DNA from: Clostridiaceae bacterium
GTDB taxonomy: Bacteria; Bacillota; Clostridia; TANB77; CAG-508
Direction of reading: 5' to 3'
DNA: 64,000 nucleotides
Assembly: GCA_021771025.1 (NCBI GenBank)
Contig: JAETPW010000022.1
Location: 1-64,000 of the forward strand
Shown: positions 26,322-34,759 of the stretch, piece after piece
Numbering within the stretch: the first letter of the stretch is position 1
How the letters are laid out: every line of letters begins with the position of its first letter
Translations under genes and position numbers: made by a program
The notes under the pieces: model-generated
Told to the model about the DNA's origin: nothing
The model's database searches: none
The model's input: the letters and a program-made list of their open reading frames with translations, nothing else

Positions 26322-26364
26322 AAAAAGAGTGATATTCTCCAATAAAGAATATTGCTCTTTTTTT
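26322..26364 (+). terminator. Second terminator-like hairpin before fabH
   Basis: AAGAGTGATATTCT pairs with AGAATATTGCTCTT with one mismatch, followed by TTTTT. The 26126-26455 gap holds two hairpins and a short GGGGACGGGT repeat (about 26188-26222), and no gene. Confidence 0.75.
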
Positions 26365-26455
26365 ATCTTGACCGCTCATTCTAATAGAAAAAAAACAAAA
26401 AATAGTGTATAACTAAAAAGCAAAAAACAAAAAAATTAAGGATAAAGAAAATTAA

Positions 26456-27382
26456 ATGAAATCAATTTCAATCATAGAAACAGGAAGTTACCTTCCTCAA
26501 CAAAAGATAACCAATGAGATCTTAGAAAAGAGCCTAAATCTAGCTCCCGGTTACATCAAACAAAGAACAGGAATTGAAACAAGATGTTATGCCACAGAAG
26601 AAACTATTGGGGAAATGGCGATCCAATCAGTTTTAGCCATCAAGCATAAAGGAATTGACTTAAGTAATATTGACCTAATCGTAGTAGCCACAACCACTCC
26701 AGAAGTTTCTATGCCGGGAATAGCCAATGAAATACAAAAAGCATTAGCCATAAAACAAGGCAACTGTTTTGATCTTTTAGCAGGTTGCAATGGATTTGTT
26801 ACCGCTTTTGATCTAGCTACCTCTTATCTCCAAACAGGCAGAGCAAAACAAGCTTTAGTAATAGGGGTAGACCGACTTTCCAAAGTAGTCGATCCAGAAG
26901 ATATTGGAACAGCCATTGTTTTATCAGATGGTGCAGGAGCAGTATTGTTACAAGCGGGAGAAGAAGAAAAAACCTATCATTCACATATTGTTTCTCATTA
27001 TGCTCATAATGAAATTTTAGTTTCAGAAATAGGAAACTATATCCAAATGGAAGGAAAGCAAGTTTATAAATATGCGGTTACCAAAACGGTTCGTAATTTG
27101 GAAGAACTATTTTCTAAATGTGGTTGTACACACGAAGAAATTAGTTATCTTATTCCTCATCAATCGAATCAAAAAATTATGCAGGCAATAGCCAAACGAT
27201 TAGCCATATCACCAGAAAAGATCGTGCAAAATATTCAAACAGTAGGCAATACATTTTGTGCCAGTATTCCCATAGCTTTAGATGAAATGAAACAAAAGGG
27301 AAAACTAATTCCAAACGAAAAAATTGTTCTACTCGGGTATGGTGGAGGATTAAACACAGGAAGCATTTTGCTTACTCTATAA
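26456..27382 (+). CDS. fabH: 3-oxoacyl-ACP synthase III
   Basis: A 308-residue thiolase-fold enzyme that condenses acetyl-CoA with malonyl-ACP to start fatty-acid synthesis. The triad Cys111 (LLAGCNGF), His235 (IPHQSN) and Asn265 (VGNTFCAS) is intact, and the C-terminal GYGGGLNTGSILL matches the family. It leads the fatty-acid cluster. No FapR or FabT gene is present in the window, so the regulator is not seen. Confidence 0.95.
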   Translation: MKSISIIETGSYLPQQKITNEILEKSLNLAPGYIKQRTGIETRCYATEETIGEMAIQSVLAIKHKGIDLSNIDLIVVATTTPEVSMPGIANEIQKALAIKQGNCFDLLAGCNGFVTAFDLATSYLQTGRAKQALVIGVDRLSKVVDPEDIGTAIVLSDGAGAVLLQAGEEEKTYHSHIVSHYAHNEILVSEIGNYIQMEGKQVYKYAVTKTVRNLEELFSKCGCTHEEISYLIPHQSNQKIMQAIAKRLAISPEKIVQNIQTVGNTFCASIPIALDEMKQKGKLIPNEKIVLLGYGGGLNTGSILLTL

Positions 27383-27523
27383 GCTAAAAATAACTAACAA
27401 AACGCTACTCACAATAGACAAATAGTCATAAAGATGAGTAAGAAATCAAAACACTAGTGGTAATTTTCAACCATCCAGTCTAGGTAAGCTTTCAAAGTTT
27501 ACTAATATGAGAAAAGGAGGAGT

Positions 27524-27553
27524 ATGTTGGCTTTAAAAGCTAACATATGCTAG
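27524..27553 (+). CDS. Possible nine-residue leader peptide before fabD
   Basis: GAAAAGGAGG stands just before ATG 27524, which opens a nine-codon frame ending in TAG that overlaps the fabD start. The segment GTTGGCTTTAAAAGCTAAC is self-complementary and could hide the fabD start region. Translational coupling is possible; low confidence. Confidence 0.3.
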   Translation: MLALKANIC

Positions 27554-28492
27554 AAAAAATGAAACGAGCATTTTTATTTCCCGGGCAAGGGAGTCAATTT
27601 GTAGGAATGGGAAAAGACATTTACGAGGCTTTTCCTGAAGCCAAAGAAACCATGGATCAAATTTGTGAAATAGCGAAGAAAGATATTCGAAAACTATGTT
27701 TTGAAGGACCAGAAGAAACATTAAACCAAACAGAGAATACGCAAATTGCTATTTTAGCTACTAGTTTATCTATCCTATCAGTTTTTGAAAAAAGAGGAAT
27801 AAAAGCTGACGTCTGCACAGGGTTAAGTTTAGGAGAATACACTGCCTTAGTGTATTCAGGTGTTATCTCCTTAGAAGAAGCGGTTCCCCTTATTTTAAAA
27901 CGAGGCTATTATATGGGAAACCTACTTCCCCAAGGAGAATTTGCTATGGCAGCAGTCATGGGAACACCCGCAGAAATCATTGAAGAAATATGTGATGAAA
28001 TAAGAAAAACAGGAAAATTTGTTGTTCCAGCCAATTACAATTATTCAGGGCAAATAGTTATTTCTGGCGAAAAAGAAGCAATGGAGCAAGCACAAGAAAA
28101 ATTAAAATTGGCAGGAGTAAAAAGAATTATTCCTTTAAAAACAAGTGGTCCATTTCATACCATTATGTTAGAAAAGGCAAAAGAAGCTTATCAAAAAGAA
28201 TTAAAACAAATTCATGTTAAGAGAAGTAAACTACCAGTCATTAAAAACATTGATGGCAAATTTTATGAAGAAAACGATAATATGATAGATATTTTAGCAA
28301 GTCACATAGTAAGCCCAGTTCGTTTTGACCGAGCATTGAAGTTGATGGCTGAACTACCAATTGATGAGTACATAGAAATAGGACCTCGGTAAAACATTAA
28401 GTACATTTGTTAAAAAAGAAAACAAAGAAGCAAAAAGTTTTGCTATTCAAGATAAATTATCATTAGAACAATATCTAACATTCAAAGGTTAG
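27547..28492 (+). CDS. fabD: Malonyl-CoA:ACP transacylase, frameshifted near the C-terminus
   Basis: A FabD of normal length (about 314 residues) once a single extra base near 28387 is removed. GACCTCGGTAAAAC should read GACCTGGTAAAAC, giving EIGPGKTLSTF and a natural end at TAG 28490-28492. As printed, the frame stops at 28392. Active residues are present: GQGSQ near 16, Ser94 in GLSLGEY and His204 in GPFHTIM. FabD is essential, so a sequencing error is more likely than a real mutation. The MITE-like repeat follows 28 bp later. Confidence 0.9.
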
Positions 28493-28519
28493 CAAATGAT
28501 TTTAAGCCAAGGTTCACCA

Positions 28520-28716
28520 GTAACTACTCAGATGGTGCATAAATCTAGTCCGCTCTCAAGGGGATATAGTTATTGATTTTTCCGCTATCCCCATTCAAGA
28601 AAATGTAATTCACTATCGTTCATAACATTTTCTAGAACGGTCCCCACAATACGCTACAAAATCAATAACTATATCCCCTTTACGCTACTCTATAGGAAGA
28701 CCATTTGAGTAGTTAC
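28520..28716. repeat. MITE-like inverted repeat element, copy 2
   Basis: Same 197-bp element as at 210-406, with only a few substitutions. The flanks GTTCACCA (28512-28519) and GTTCGCCA (28717-28724) agree at seven of eight positions, consistent with an aged 8-bp target duplication. It sits between fabD and fabG, where some related clusters carry acpP. Confidence 0.85.
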
Positions 28717-28784
28717 GTTCGCCAAGAAAATAGTGAGACATGAGCCTTAAAACGAAAATAAGAAAGAAAAGGAAGGAATTAAGT

Positions 28785-29528
28785 ATGGAAGAAAATAAAA
28801 CTGTTTTTGTAACAGGAGGCACAAGAGGAATAGGAAAAGAAGTTGCCATGAAATTTGCTAACTATGGCTACTCTATTATCATTAATTATGTATCAGAAAA
28901 AACGGATGTAGAATCATTAACACAAGAATTAAAAAAGAGTGGAGCAAAAGACGTTTTACTTATGCAAGCTGACGTAACTAAACAAGAGCAAATTGAAAAA
29001 TTAGTCAAACAATCCATTGAAACCTTTGGCACCATCGATGTATTGGTTAACAATGCAGGAATTACCAAAGACAACTTATTAATGAGAATGAGCGAAGAAG
29101 AATTTGATCGCGTAATCGAAGTAAACCTAAAAGGAACCTATCTAGTCACCAAACTAGTCAGTAAATACATGATGAAACAAAGAAAAGGAAGCATCATCAA
29201 CTTATCCTCAGTAGTAGGAGTATCCGGCAATGCAGGGCAATGTAACTATGCAGCCTCAAAAGCAGGAATCATCGGTTTTACCAAAAGTATAGCCAAAGAA
29301 TTAGCCTCACGCCAAATTCGAGCAAACGCAGTAGCTCCCGGTTTTATCGAAACAGACATGACAGCTGTATTACCAGAAAACGTAAAAGAACAAATACATA
29401 CACAAATCCCCCTAAAACGAATGGGAACAGCCAAAGAAGTAGCAGACCTAATCTATTTTCTAGGATCAGACCAAAGTTCTTACATCACAGGTCAAGTCAT
29501 TCAGGTAGATGGTGGTATGTTAATGTAA
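28785..29528 (+). CDS. fabG: 3-oxoacyl-ACP reductase
   Basis: A short-chain dehydrogenase of 247 residues. It has the Rossmann motif TGGTRGIG near 12-19, NNAG, catalytic Ser in INLSSVVG, and the Tyr-x3-Lys pair in NYAASKAG. It reduces 3-ketoacyl-ACP with NADPH. ATG 28785 follows AAGGAAGG; an upstream in-frame ATG at 28740 lacks a ribosome site. Position in the cluster confirms the role. Confidence 0.95.
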   Translation: MEENKTVFVTGGTRGIGKEVAMKFANYGYSIIINYVSEKTDVESLTQELKKSGAKDVLLMQADVTKQEQIEKLVKQSIETFGTIDVLVNNAGITKDNLLMRMSEEEFDRVIEVNLKGTYLVTKLVSKYMMKQRKGSIINLSSVVGVSGNAGQCNYAASKAGIIGFTKSIAKELASRQIRANAVAPGFIETDMTAVLPENVKEQIHTQIPLKRMGTAKEVADLIYFLGSDQSSYITGQVIQVDGGMLM

Positions 29529-29593
29529 GAAAAACGAGAAATGAGAAAGAAGAAAACAAGAGGAAAAGAGGAGAAGAGGAGAAGAGGTAAAAA

Positions 29594-29633
29594 AGGGGAC
29601 GCCCTTTTTTTCCCTATCTAAAATTTCCCTATT
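29594..29633. repeat. GGGGACGCCC family repeat
   Basis: AGGGGACGCCC followed by TTTTTTTCCCTATC and TTTCCCTA, a half copy of the family seen as long hairpins at 3366-3533 and 52252-52332. Confidence 0.6.
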
Positions 29634-29676
29634 ATGTGTATTTTTAGAAAAAATGAGAAAGGATTGAATATTAATC

Positions 29677-30912
29677 ATGGAAAGAAGAGTAGTTATCACA
29701 GGGCTAGGAGCAATCACTCCTATTGGAAATACCACACCAGAGTTCTGGGAAGGAATAAAACAAGGAAAATGTGGAATTGATGAAATTACGTATTTTGATA
29801 CAACAGATTTTAAAGTTAAATTAGCAGCTGAATTAAAAGGATATGATCCAGAAACGTATTTTGAAAAAAGAGAAGCTAAACGTTTAGACCGTTTTTCACA
29901 ATATGGTATTATTGCAGCCAGAGAAGCATGGAACGATAGTAATCTAGATAAAGAAACACAAGACATGGAACGAGTAGGTGTTATTTTTGGAGCAGGAATT
30001 GGAGGAATTCAAACCATAGAAGAAGAGCAAACAAAGTTAATTCAAAAAGGGCCTGATCGTGTATCACCAATGTACATTCCTATGGGAATTTCAAACATGG
30101 CAGCAGGAAATATTGCCATAGAATTAGGCATAAAAGGAACCTCTATCGCTATGGCAACAGCGTGTGCAACAGGTACTCACTGTATAGGCGAAAGTTTCCG
30201 CATGATCAAACACGGTTATCAAGATGTTGTATTAGCGGGAGGAACAGAAGCCTCCATCACACCATTATCAGTAGCAGGATTTTCTAACATAAAAGCATTA
30301 ACCAAATCAACTGACAAAAATAGAGCCAGCATTCCATTTGACAAAGAAAGAAGCGGATTTGTCATGGGCGAAGGAGCTGGGGTATTAGTGTTAGAAGAAT
30401 TAGAGCACGCCAAAGCCAGAGGAGCCAAAATATACGCAGAAGTAGTAGGCTATGGAGCAACCTCAGACAGTTACCATATCACTTCACCAGCCCCAGGAGG
30501 AGAAGGTGGAGCAAGAGCCATGAAATTAGCCATGCAAGAAGCAGGAGCCAAACCAGAAGAAATCACTTACATCAATGCTCATGGAACATCAACTCACCTA
30601 AATGATTCATCAGAAACCATGGCCGTAAAAACAGCCTTTGGAAAAGCGGCAAAAACAGTGATGATGAGTTCTACTAAAGGAAATACCGGTCATCTACTTG
30701 GATCAGCAGGAGCAATCGAAGCCATTGTCTGTGCTAAAGCCATAGAAGACAGTTATGTTCCCGCTACCATTCATTATCAAGTACCAGATGAAGAATGTGA
30801 TTTAGACATTGTACCAAATGAAGGAAGAAAGGTAGAAGTAAACTATGCTATGTCAAACTCATTAGGGTTTGGAGGGCATAATAGCAGTATTTTATTGAAG
30901 AAATATGAATAA
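29677..30912 (+). CDS. fabF: 3-oxoacyl-ACP synthase II
   Basis: An elongating condensing enzyme of 411 residues. Catalytic Cys163 lies in ATACATGTHCIG; the two His are in INAHGTST and GNTGHLLGSAGA; the C-terminal NSLGFGGHNSSILL is typical. It extends acyl-ACP by malonyl-ACP condensation. The gene follows fabG and precedes an antisense small gene. Confidence 0.96.
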   Translation: MERRVVITGLGAITPIGNTTPEFWEGIKQGKCGIDEITYFDTTDFKVKLAAELKGYDPETYFEKREAKRLDRFSQYGIIAAREAWNDSNLDKETQDMERVGVIFGAGIGGIQTIEEEQTKLIQKGPDRVSPMYIPMGISNMAAGNIAIELGIKGTSIAMATACATGTHCIGESFRMIKHGYQDVVLAGGTEASITPLSVAGFSNIKALTKSTDKNRASIPFDKERSGFVMGEGAGVLVLEELEHAKARGAKIYAEVVGYGATSDSYHITSPAPGGEGGARAMKLAMQEAGAKPEEITYINAHGTSTHLNDSSETMAVKTAFGKAAKTVMMSSTKGNTGHLLGSAGAIEAIVCAKAIEDSYVPATIHYQVPDEECDLDIVPNEGRKVEVNYAMSNSLGFGGHNSSILLKKYE

Positions 30913-30925
30913 AGGCAAAAGAAAA

Positions 30926-30941
30926 AGCCGGTTTCCCGGCT
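30926..30941 (-). terminator. Terminator of the antisense small gene
   Basis: On the minus strand AGCCGG-GAAA-CCGGCT is followed by TTTTTC and overlaps the stop codon of the minus-strand gene; on the plus strand the T-run is weak. Confidence 0.75.
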
Positions 30942-31236
30942 AGTTTTGCAAGTGAGCACAAATTGTTTTACTTACATAGTGATAATCATCTATGCAATCA
31001 ACTATATATCCCAGATCATTTAATACTGACCGAAAACACTCTTTTAACGTATTGATTTCGAGTGAGTCAGTGACTAAGATCTGTATAGTTGTGTCTGCTA
31101 GAAAAGTACTATCATAAAGGTACTTTCCCATTAATTGTGCTAAAATTGCTTTTTTTTGCTTAGACAAGGAATCACCCCGTCTATCATACTCATTGGCTAA
31201 GTTGAAAGCCTTTGAGTAAGAAAAAATATTTCTCAT
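30940..31236 (-). CDS. Small unknown protein, antisense within the fatty-acid cluster
   Basis: A 98-residue protein not recognised, read from AGGAGGTAAATAAAAATG. It is a mixed alpha/beta sequence with FNLANEYDRRGDSLSKQKKA, then a beta-rich TTIQILVTDS and a C-terminal Cys. It has its own strong ribosome site and its own terminator, and lies between fabF and accB on the opposite strand. The design matches the minus-strand genes at 31847, 32908 and 40679. Confidence 0.7.
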   Translation of the reverse strand: MRNIFSYSKAFNLANEYDRRGDSLSKQKKAILAQLMGKYLYDSTFLADTTIQILVTDSLEINTLKECFRSVLNDLGYIVDCIDDYHYVSKTICAHLQN

Positions 31237-31308
31237 TTTTATTTACCTCCTTAGGTTTTTGGGATTTAAGTATAACATAAAATAATAAAAAAAGAAAGGA
31301 TATTAGTC

Positions 31309-31785
31309 ATGGATTATCAAGAAATTAAAAAAATAATGGATGACATGGGCAATTCAAAACTAGAATCATTCGAAATTGAATTTCCAGATGGAGTCAAAAT
31401 TAGTATGACAAAACAGTCAGAAAAAAATATATCTGTGGTAACAGCACAGCAAATGGTTCCTAGAACTGTAGAATTACCTTCTGTAGTAGAAGAAAAAGAG
31501 ACTTCTTTGTGCCAAACAACGCAAACTAAGCAAGAAGAAACAAGCGAAAACGCAAAAATAATTACTTCACCAATGGTAGGAACATTTTATGCTAGCAGTT
31601 CACCAGATAAGCCAGCTTTTGTTCAAGTAGGAGACAAGATAAAAAAAGGTCAAGTCGTTTGCATTGTAGAAGCTATGAAATTAATGAATGAGATCGAATC
31701 AGAATACGATGGAGAAATTGTAGAGATTTGCGTGAAAGATGAAGATGTGGTTGAATATGGTATGCCTTTGTTTAAATTGAAATAG
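31309..31785 (+). CDS. accB: Biotin carboxyl carrier protein of acetyl-CoA carboxylase
   Basis: A protein of 158 residues. The N-terminal helical segment is followed by a Gln/Thr/Glu linker and a C-terminal biotinyl domain with [10 protein letters not shown]; Lys124 is the biotin site. It carries CO2 between AccC and AccA/AccD. ATG follows AAAGAAAGGATATT. Confidence 0.95.
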   Translation: MDYQEIKKIMDDMGNSKLESFEIEFPDGVKISMTKQSEKNISVVTAQQMVPRTVELPSVVEEKETSLCQTTQTKQEETSENAKIITSPMVGTFYASSSPDKPAFVQVGDKIKKGQVVCIVEAMKLMNEIESEYDGEIVEICVKDEDVVEYGMPLFKLK

Positions 31786-31803
31786 GAAAGGACCTAAAAA
31801 GAA

Positions 31804-31832
31804 ACACCGGCAGTTACAAAAGTACTGCCGGT
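31804..31832 (-). terminator. Terminator between accB and an antisense gene
   Basis: ACCGGCAGT and ACTGCCGGT arms with a T-rich tail on the minus strand (GTTTCTTTTT). It ends the minus-strand gene at 31847. Confidence 0.75.
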
Positions 31833-31846
31833 TAGCACAGAAAACA

Positions 31847-32353
31847 TCAGTAAAAAAAGTAAAGTGATGTTGTTGTGCTATTAGGAAAAACAGAGGGGAC
31901 ACATTTATCGATGTTTAGTTCTTTTAAAACTACATCGATACTGGTTTTTGAAAAATTCTTTTTCAATATTAGTTCATTACCACTTTTTGTGATAATATAA
32001 CTTTTTACCAGTTCACTAAGAACCTGAAGAGGCTCTCTTATAGAAGGGTTTTTAAGATCCTCACACCTTACTGAAAGAAGTAAGCCAGAAGATAATTTCT
32101 TAGTGAACAAAGTTATTGTGTTGCTATTGGGAAAAGAAATCAGTTCATACTGATCCTTCTCAATTCCTAGTTGCTCTAATACAAAAGCCAAATCACTTTC
32201 CGAAAAACCAACTTTTGTTAGTCTTAATGGAGAAATATTATCCGATAAGACGTAACATCGTGTCAGCTCCCCTAATGCCTGCAATCTTCCAAATTGCAGA
32301 AACTCTCTAAGATGTTCTGCCCGTGTGGACAGAAGCGAAAATTTGTTAATCAT
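31847..32353 (-). CDS. Two-repeat unknown protein, antisense within the fatty-acid cluster
   Basis: A 168-residue protein read from AGGAGGAAAAACATATG. It contains two tandem copies of a domain of about 60 residues. LGELTRCYVLS ... FVLEQLGIEK ... SFPNSNTITLF (about 30-90) aligns with LSELVKSYIIT ... VVLKELNIDK ... VFPNSTTTSLYF (about 108-166). Each copy looks like helix-beta-helix-beta. I do not recognise the domain. It stands between accB and fabZ with its own terminator. Role unknown. Confidence 0.7.
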   Translation of the reverse strand: MINKFSLLSTRAEHLREFLQFGRLQALGELTRCYVLSDNISPLRLTKVGFSESDLAFVLEQLGIEKDQYELISFPNSNTITLFTKKLSSGLLLSVRCEDLKNPSIREPLQVLSELVKSYIITKSGNELILKKNFSKTSIDVVLKELNIDKCVPSVFPNSTTTSLYFFY

Positions 32354-32430
32354 ATGTTTTTCCTCCTATAGTTAGAATACTATTATTATACCACATATTT
32401 CCCACAAAATCAAAAGAAAGAAGGTTATTC

Positions 32431-32856
32431 ATGTTAAATCAAGAACAAATCAAAAAAATCATCCCCCAACGAGAACCATTTTTAATGATCGACGAAGTAG
32501 AAGAATATATCCCCGGAGAAAGTTGTATAGCTTATAAAAATGTATCAGCAGATGAATACTATTTTCAAGGACACTTTCCTGGAAATCCAATCATGCCCGG
32601 AGTATTAATGGTAGAAGCATTAGCACAAACAGGGGCAGTAGCCATTTTATCTGTGCTCGAAAATCAAGGAAAAAATGCCTTGTTTGGAGGAATTGATAAA
32701 TTAAAATTCAAGAAACAAGTCGTTCCGGGAGATCGATTAAAATTAGAAGTAAAAATCATAAAGAAAAAAGGACCAATCGGGATAGGAGAAGCCATAGCAA
32801 CCGTTGATGGAAAAGTTGCCGTAAAAGGGGAACTTACCTTTGCCATTGTTTCGTAA
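32431..32856 (+). CDS. fabZ: 3-hydroxyacyl-ACP dehydratase FabZ
   Basis: A hotdog-fold enzyme of 141 residues. Catalytic His48 in GHFPGNPIMPG and Glu62 in MVEALAQTGA are present. It dehydrates 3-hydroxyacyl-ACP. The start follows AAAGAAAGAAGG. Cluster context supports the assignment. Confidence 0.96.
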   Translation: MLNQEQIKKIIPQREPFLMIDEVEEYIPGESCIAYKNVSADEYYFQGHFPGNPIMPGVLMVEALAQTGAVAILSVLENQGKNALFGGIDKLKFKKQVVPGDRLKLEVKIIKKKGPIGIGEAIATVDGKVAVKGELTFAIVS

Positions 32857-32886
32857 ATTTTATTCAGTAAACAATGTGGCCAAATA

Positions 32887-32906
32887 AAAAAGGCCCCGAA
32901 GAGCCT
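32887..32906 (-). terminator. Terminator for the antisense gene 32908-33219
   Basis: On the minus strand GAGGCTC-TTCG-GGGCCT is followed by TTTTTTA. The stable UUCG loop makes this a strong terminator; on the plus strand it lies shortly after fabZ. Confidence 0.75.
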
Positions 32907-32907
32907 C

Positions 32908-33219
32908 TTATTGTTTTGGGGTAGAAGAAATCGTAATATTGAGTTTGGATCCTTCACAAAAGTTGGTTAACATCGTAAAATCAATCCAATCAATGATTTC
33001 TTCCATGATCTCTAAGGGAGAAGGAGTTCCTTCTCCTACAGACCGAATAGAAATTTTAATAGAAAATTCCTGAAAAACCAATCCTTTTACTAAATGACAA
33101 AGAAATACCTTATGATAATAATAATAGTATAAAGGTTTTAGTTCATCAGGTTCCCGTTCAATAGCTGAACGAAGAGAATGAAGATTTCTTAGTGTTTGGA
33201 CATAATTTTCCATCTTCAT
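32908..33219 (-). CDS. Small unknown protein, antisense within the fatty-acid cluster
   Basis: A 103-residue protein, unrecognised, read on the minus strand with AAGGGGGAT as ribosome site. The first half is helical and Tyr-rich (PLYYYYYHKVFLCHLVKG), the second half beta-rich (FSIKISIRSVGEGTPSPL). It lies between fabZ and accC and has its own terminator. Could be a small soluble regulator or toxin; there is no evidence for either. Confidence 0.6.
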   Translation of the reverse strand: MKMENYVQTLRNLHSLRSAIEREPDELKPLYYYYYHKVFLCHLVKGLVFQEFSIKISIRSVGEGTPSPLEIMEEIIDWIDFTMLTNFCEGSKLNITISSTPKQ

Positions 33220-33327
33220 TGTATAAAATCCCCCTTAATGATATTAGAATAACAAGATTATACTACCAAGATGGACGAAAGTAAAGAGGGAGTCGTAAAA
33301 ATAAAAATCCAAAAAGGAGAATCCAAA

Positions 33328-34674
33328 ATGTTAAAAAAAGTATTAATTGCCAACCGTGGAGAAATAGCAGTACGCATTATTCGTGCTTGTCGTGAAATGG
33401 GCATAGCTACTGTTGCTGTATATTCAGAAGCAGACAAAACAGCACTACATACTACATTAGCCGATGAATCCATTTGTATAGGGCCTGCCCCTTCTACCAA
33501 AAGTTATTTAAATAAAAAAGCCATCTTAGAGGCAGCCTGTTTAACAGGAGCAGATAGCATCCATCCGGGGTTTGGCTTTTTATCCGAAAATGCCAATTTT
33601 GCTAAAATTTGTGAAGAAATGGGCATTAAATTTATTGGGCCAAGCCATAAATTAATTGACTTATTAGGAAACAAATCGCAAGCCAAAGAAACTATGAAAA
33701 AAGCAGGAGTGCCAGTAGTACCGGGGTCAAAAGGTTTAATTTCTAGCAAAGAAGAAGCAGTAAAACTAGCCAGTGACATCCACTATCCTGTTATGCTAAA
33801 AGCATCAGCAGGAGGAGGGGGAAGAGGTATCCGTGTAGCCTATTCCCAAGAAGAATTAGAAAAGGCGTATGACCTAGTTAAGCAAGAAGCAAAAATTTCA
33901 TTCAACGATGATAGTATCTACTTAGAAAAATTCATTGAAAACCCAAGACACGTAGAGATTCAAATATTGGCAGACGAACACGGAAACTGTATTCATTTAG
34001 GAGAAAGAGATTGTTCTGTACAAAGAAGAAATCAAAAAGTAGTAGAAGAAACTCCCTCTGGTATCCTTTCCGAAGAAACAAGAAAGAAAATGGGAGAAGT
34101 AGCCGTAAAAGCAGTAAAAGAAATAGGTTATGCCAATGCAGGAACTATAGAATTTTTGGTGGATAAACATCAAGACTTTTACTTCATGGAAATGAACACA
34201 AGAGTTCAAGTAGAACACCCAGTAACAGAAATGGTAACTGGTGTAGACATCATCAAAGAACAAATCAAAATTGCGAGTGGAGAGCCTTTAACCATGAAAC
34301 AAGAAGACATTATATTTACTGGTCATAGTATGGAAGCAAGAATCAATAGCGAAAATCCAGATAAAAACTTTATGCCATGTCCAGGGAAAATTACAGGTCT
34401 TCATTTGCCCGGAGGAAATGGAATTAGAGTAGACACTGCTATCTATGCAGGGTATACGATTCCTCCTAATTATGATTCTATGCTTGCGAAAATTATTGTT
34501 CATGGTAAAACAAGAGAAGAGTCTATTGCTAAGTTGACTAGTGCTATAGCTGAATTAGTAGTGGAAGGAACCCAAACGAATTGTGATTTTATCCTTCGAA
34601 TTTTACAAAATGAGAAATTTAAAAGTAATAGGTACGATACTTCTTTTATTGCTAAAGAATTGTTTGGTGGTTAA
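33328..34674 (+). CDS. accC: Biotin carboxylase of acetyl-CoA carboxylase
   Basis: This ATP-grasp enzyme of 448 residues has the family layout: biotin carboxylase N-terminal (KKVLIANRGEIAVRIIRAC), ATP-grasp loop SAGGGGRGIR, metal site FYFMEMNTRVQVEHPVTE and C-terminal domain with ARINSENP. ATG 33328 follows AAAAAGGAG; the longer upstream frame has no good site. It carboxylates the biotin on AccB. Confidence 0.96.
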   Translation: MLKKVLIANRGEIAVRIIRACREMGIATVAVYSEADKTALHTTLADESICIGPAPSTKSYLNKKAILEAACLTGADSIHPGFGFLSENANFAKICEEMGIKFIGPSHKLIDLLGNKSQAKETMKKAGVPVVPGSKGLISSKEEAVKLASDIHYPVMLKASAGGGGRGIRVAYSQEELEKAYDLVKQEAKISFNDDSIYLEKFIENPRHVEIQILADEHGNCIHLGERDCSVQRRNQKVVEETPSGILSEETRKKMGEVAVKAVKEIGYANAGTIEFLVDKHQDFYFMEMNTRVQVEHPVTEMVTGVDIIKEQIKIASGEPLTMKQEDIIFTGHSMEARINSENPDKNFMPCPGKITGLHLPGGNGIRVDTAIYAGYTIPPNYDSMLAKIIVHGKTREESIAKLTSAIAELVVEGTQTNCDFILRILQNEKFKSNRYDTSFIAKELFGG

Positions 34675-34759
34675 AATTTTATTTGACTACTGATTCTAAT
34701 AGTAAAAGAAAATTTTTTATGGTAAAATTAACCAAATCTTTGAGAAAGAAGGAAAAAAG

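Noticed and set aside
28493..28784. acpP between fabD and fabG
   Set aside because: The interval holds only the MITE-like repeat and the fabG leader; no DSL-motif carrier protein in any frame.
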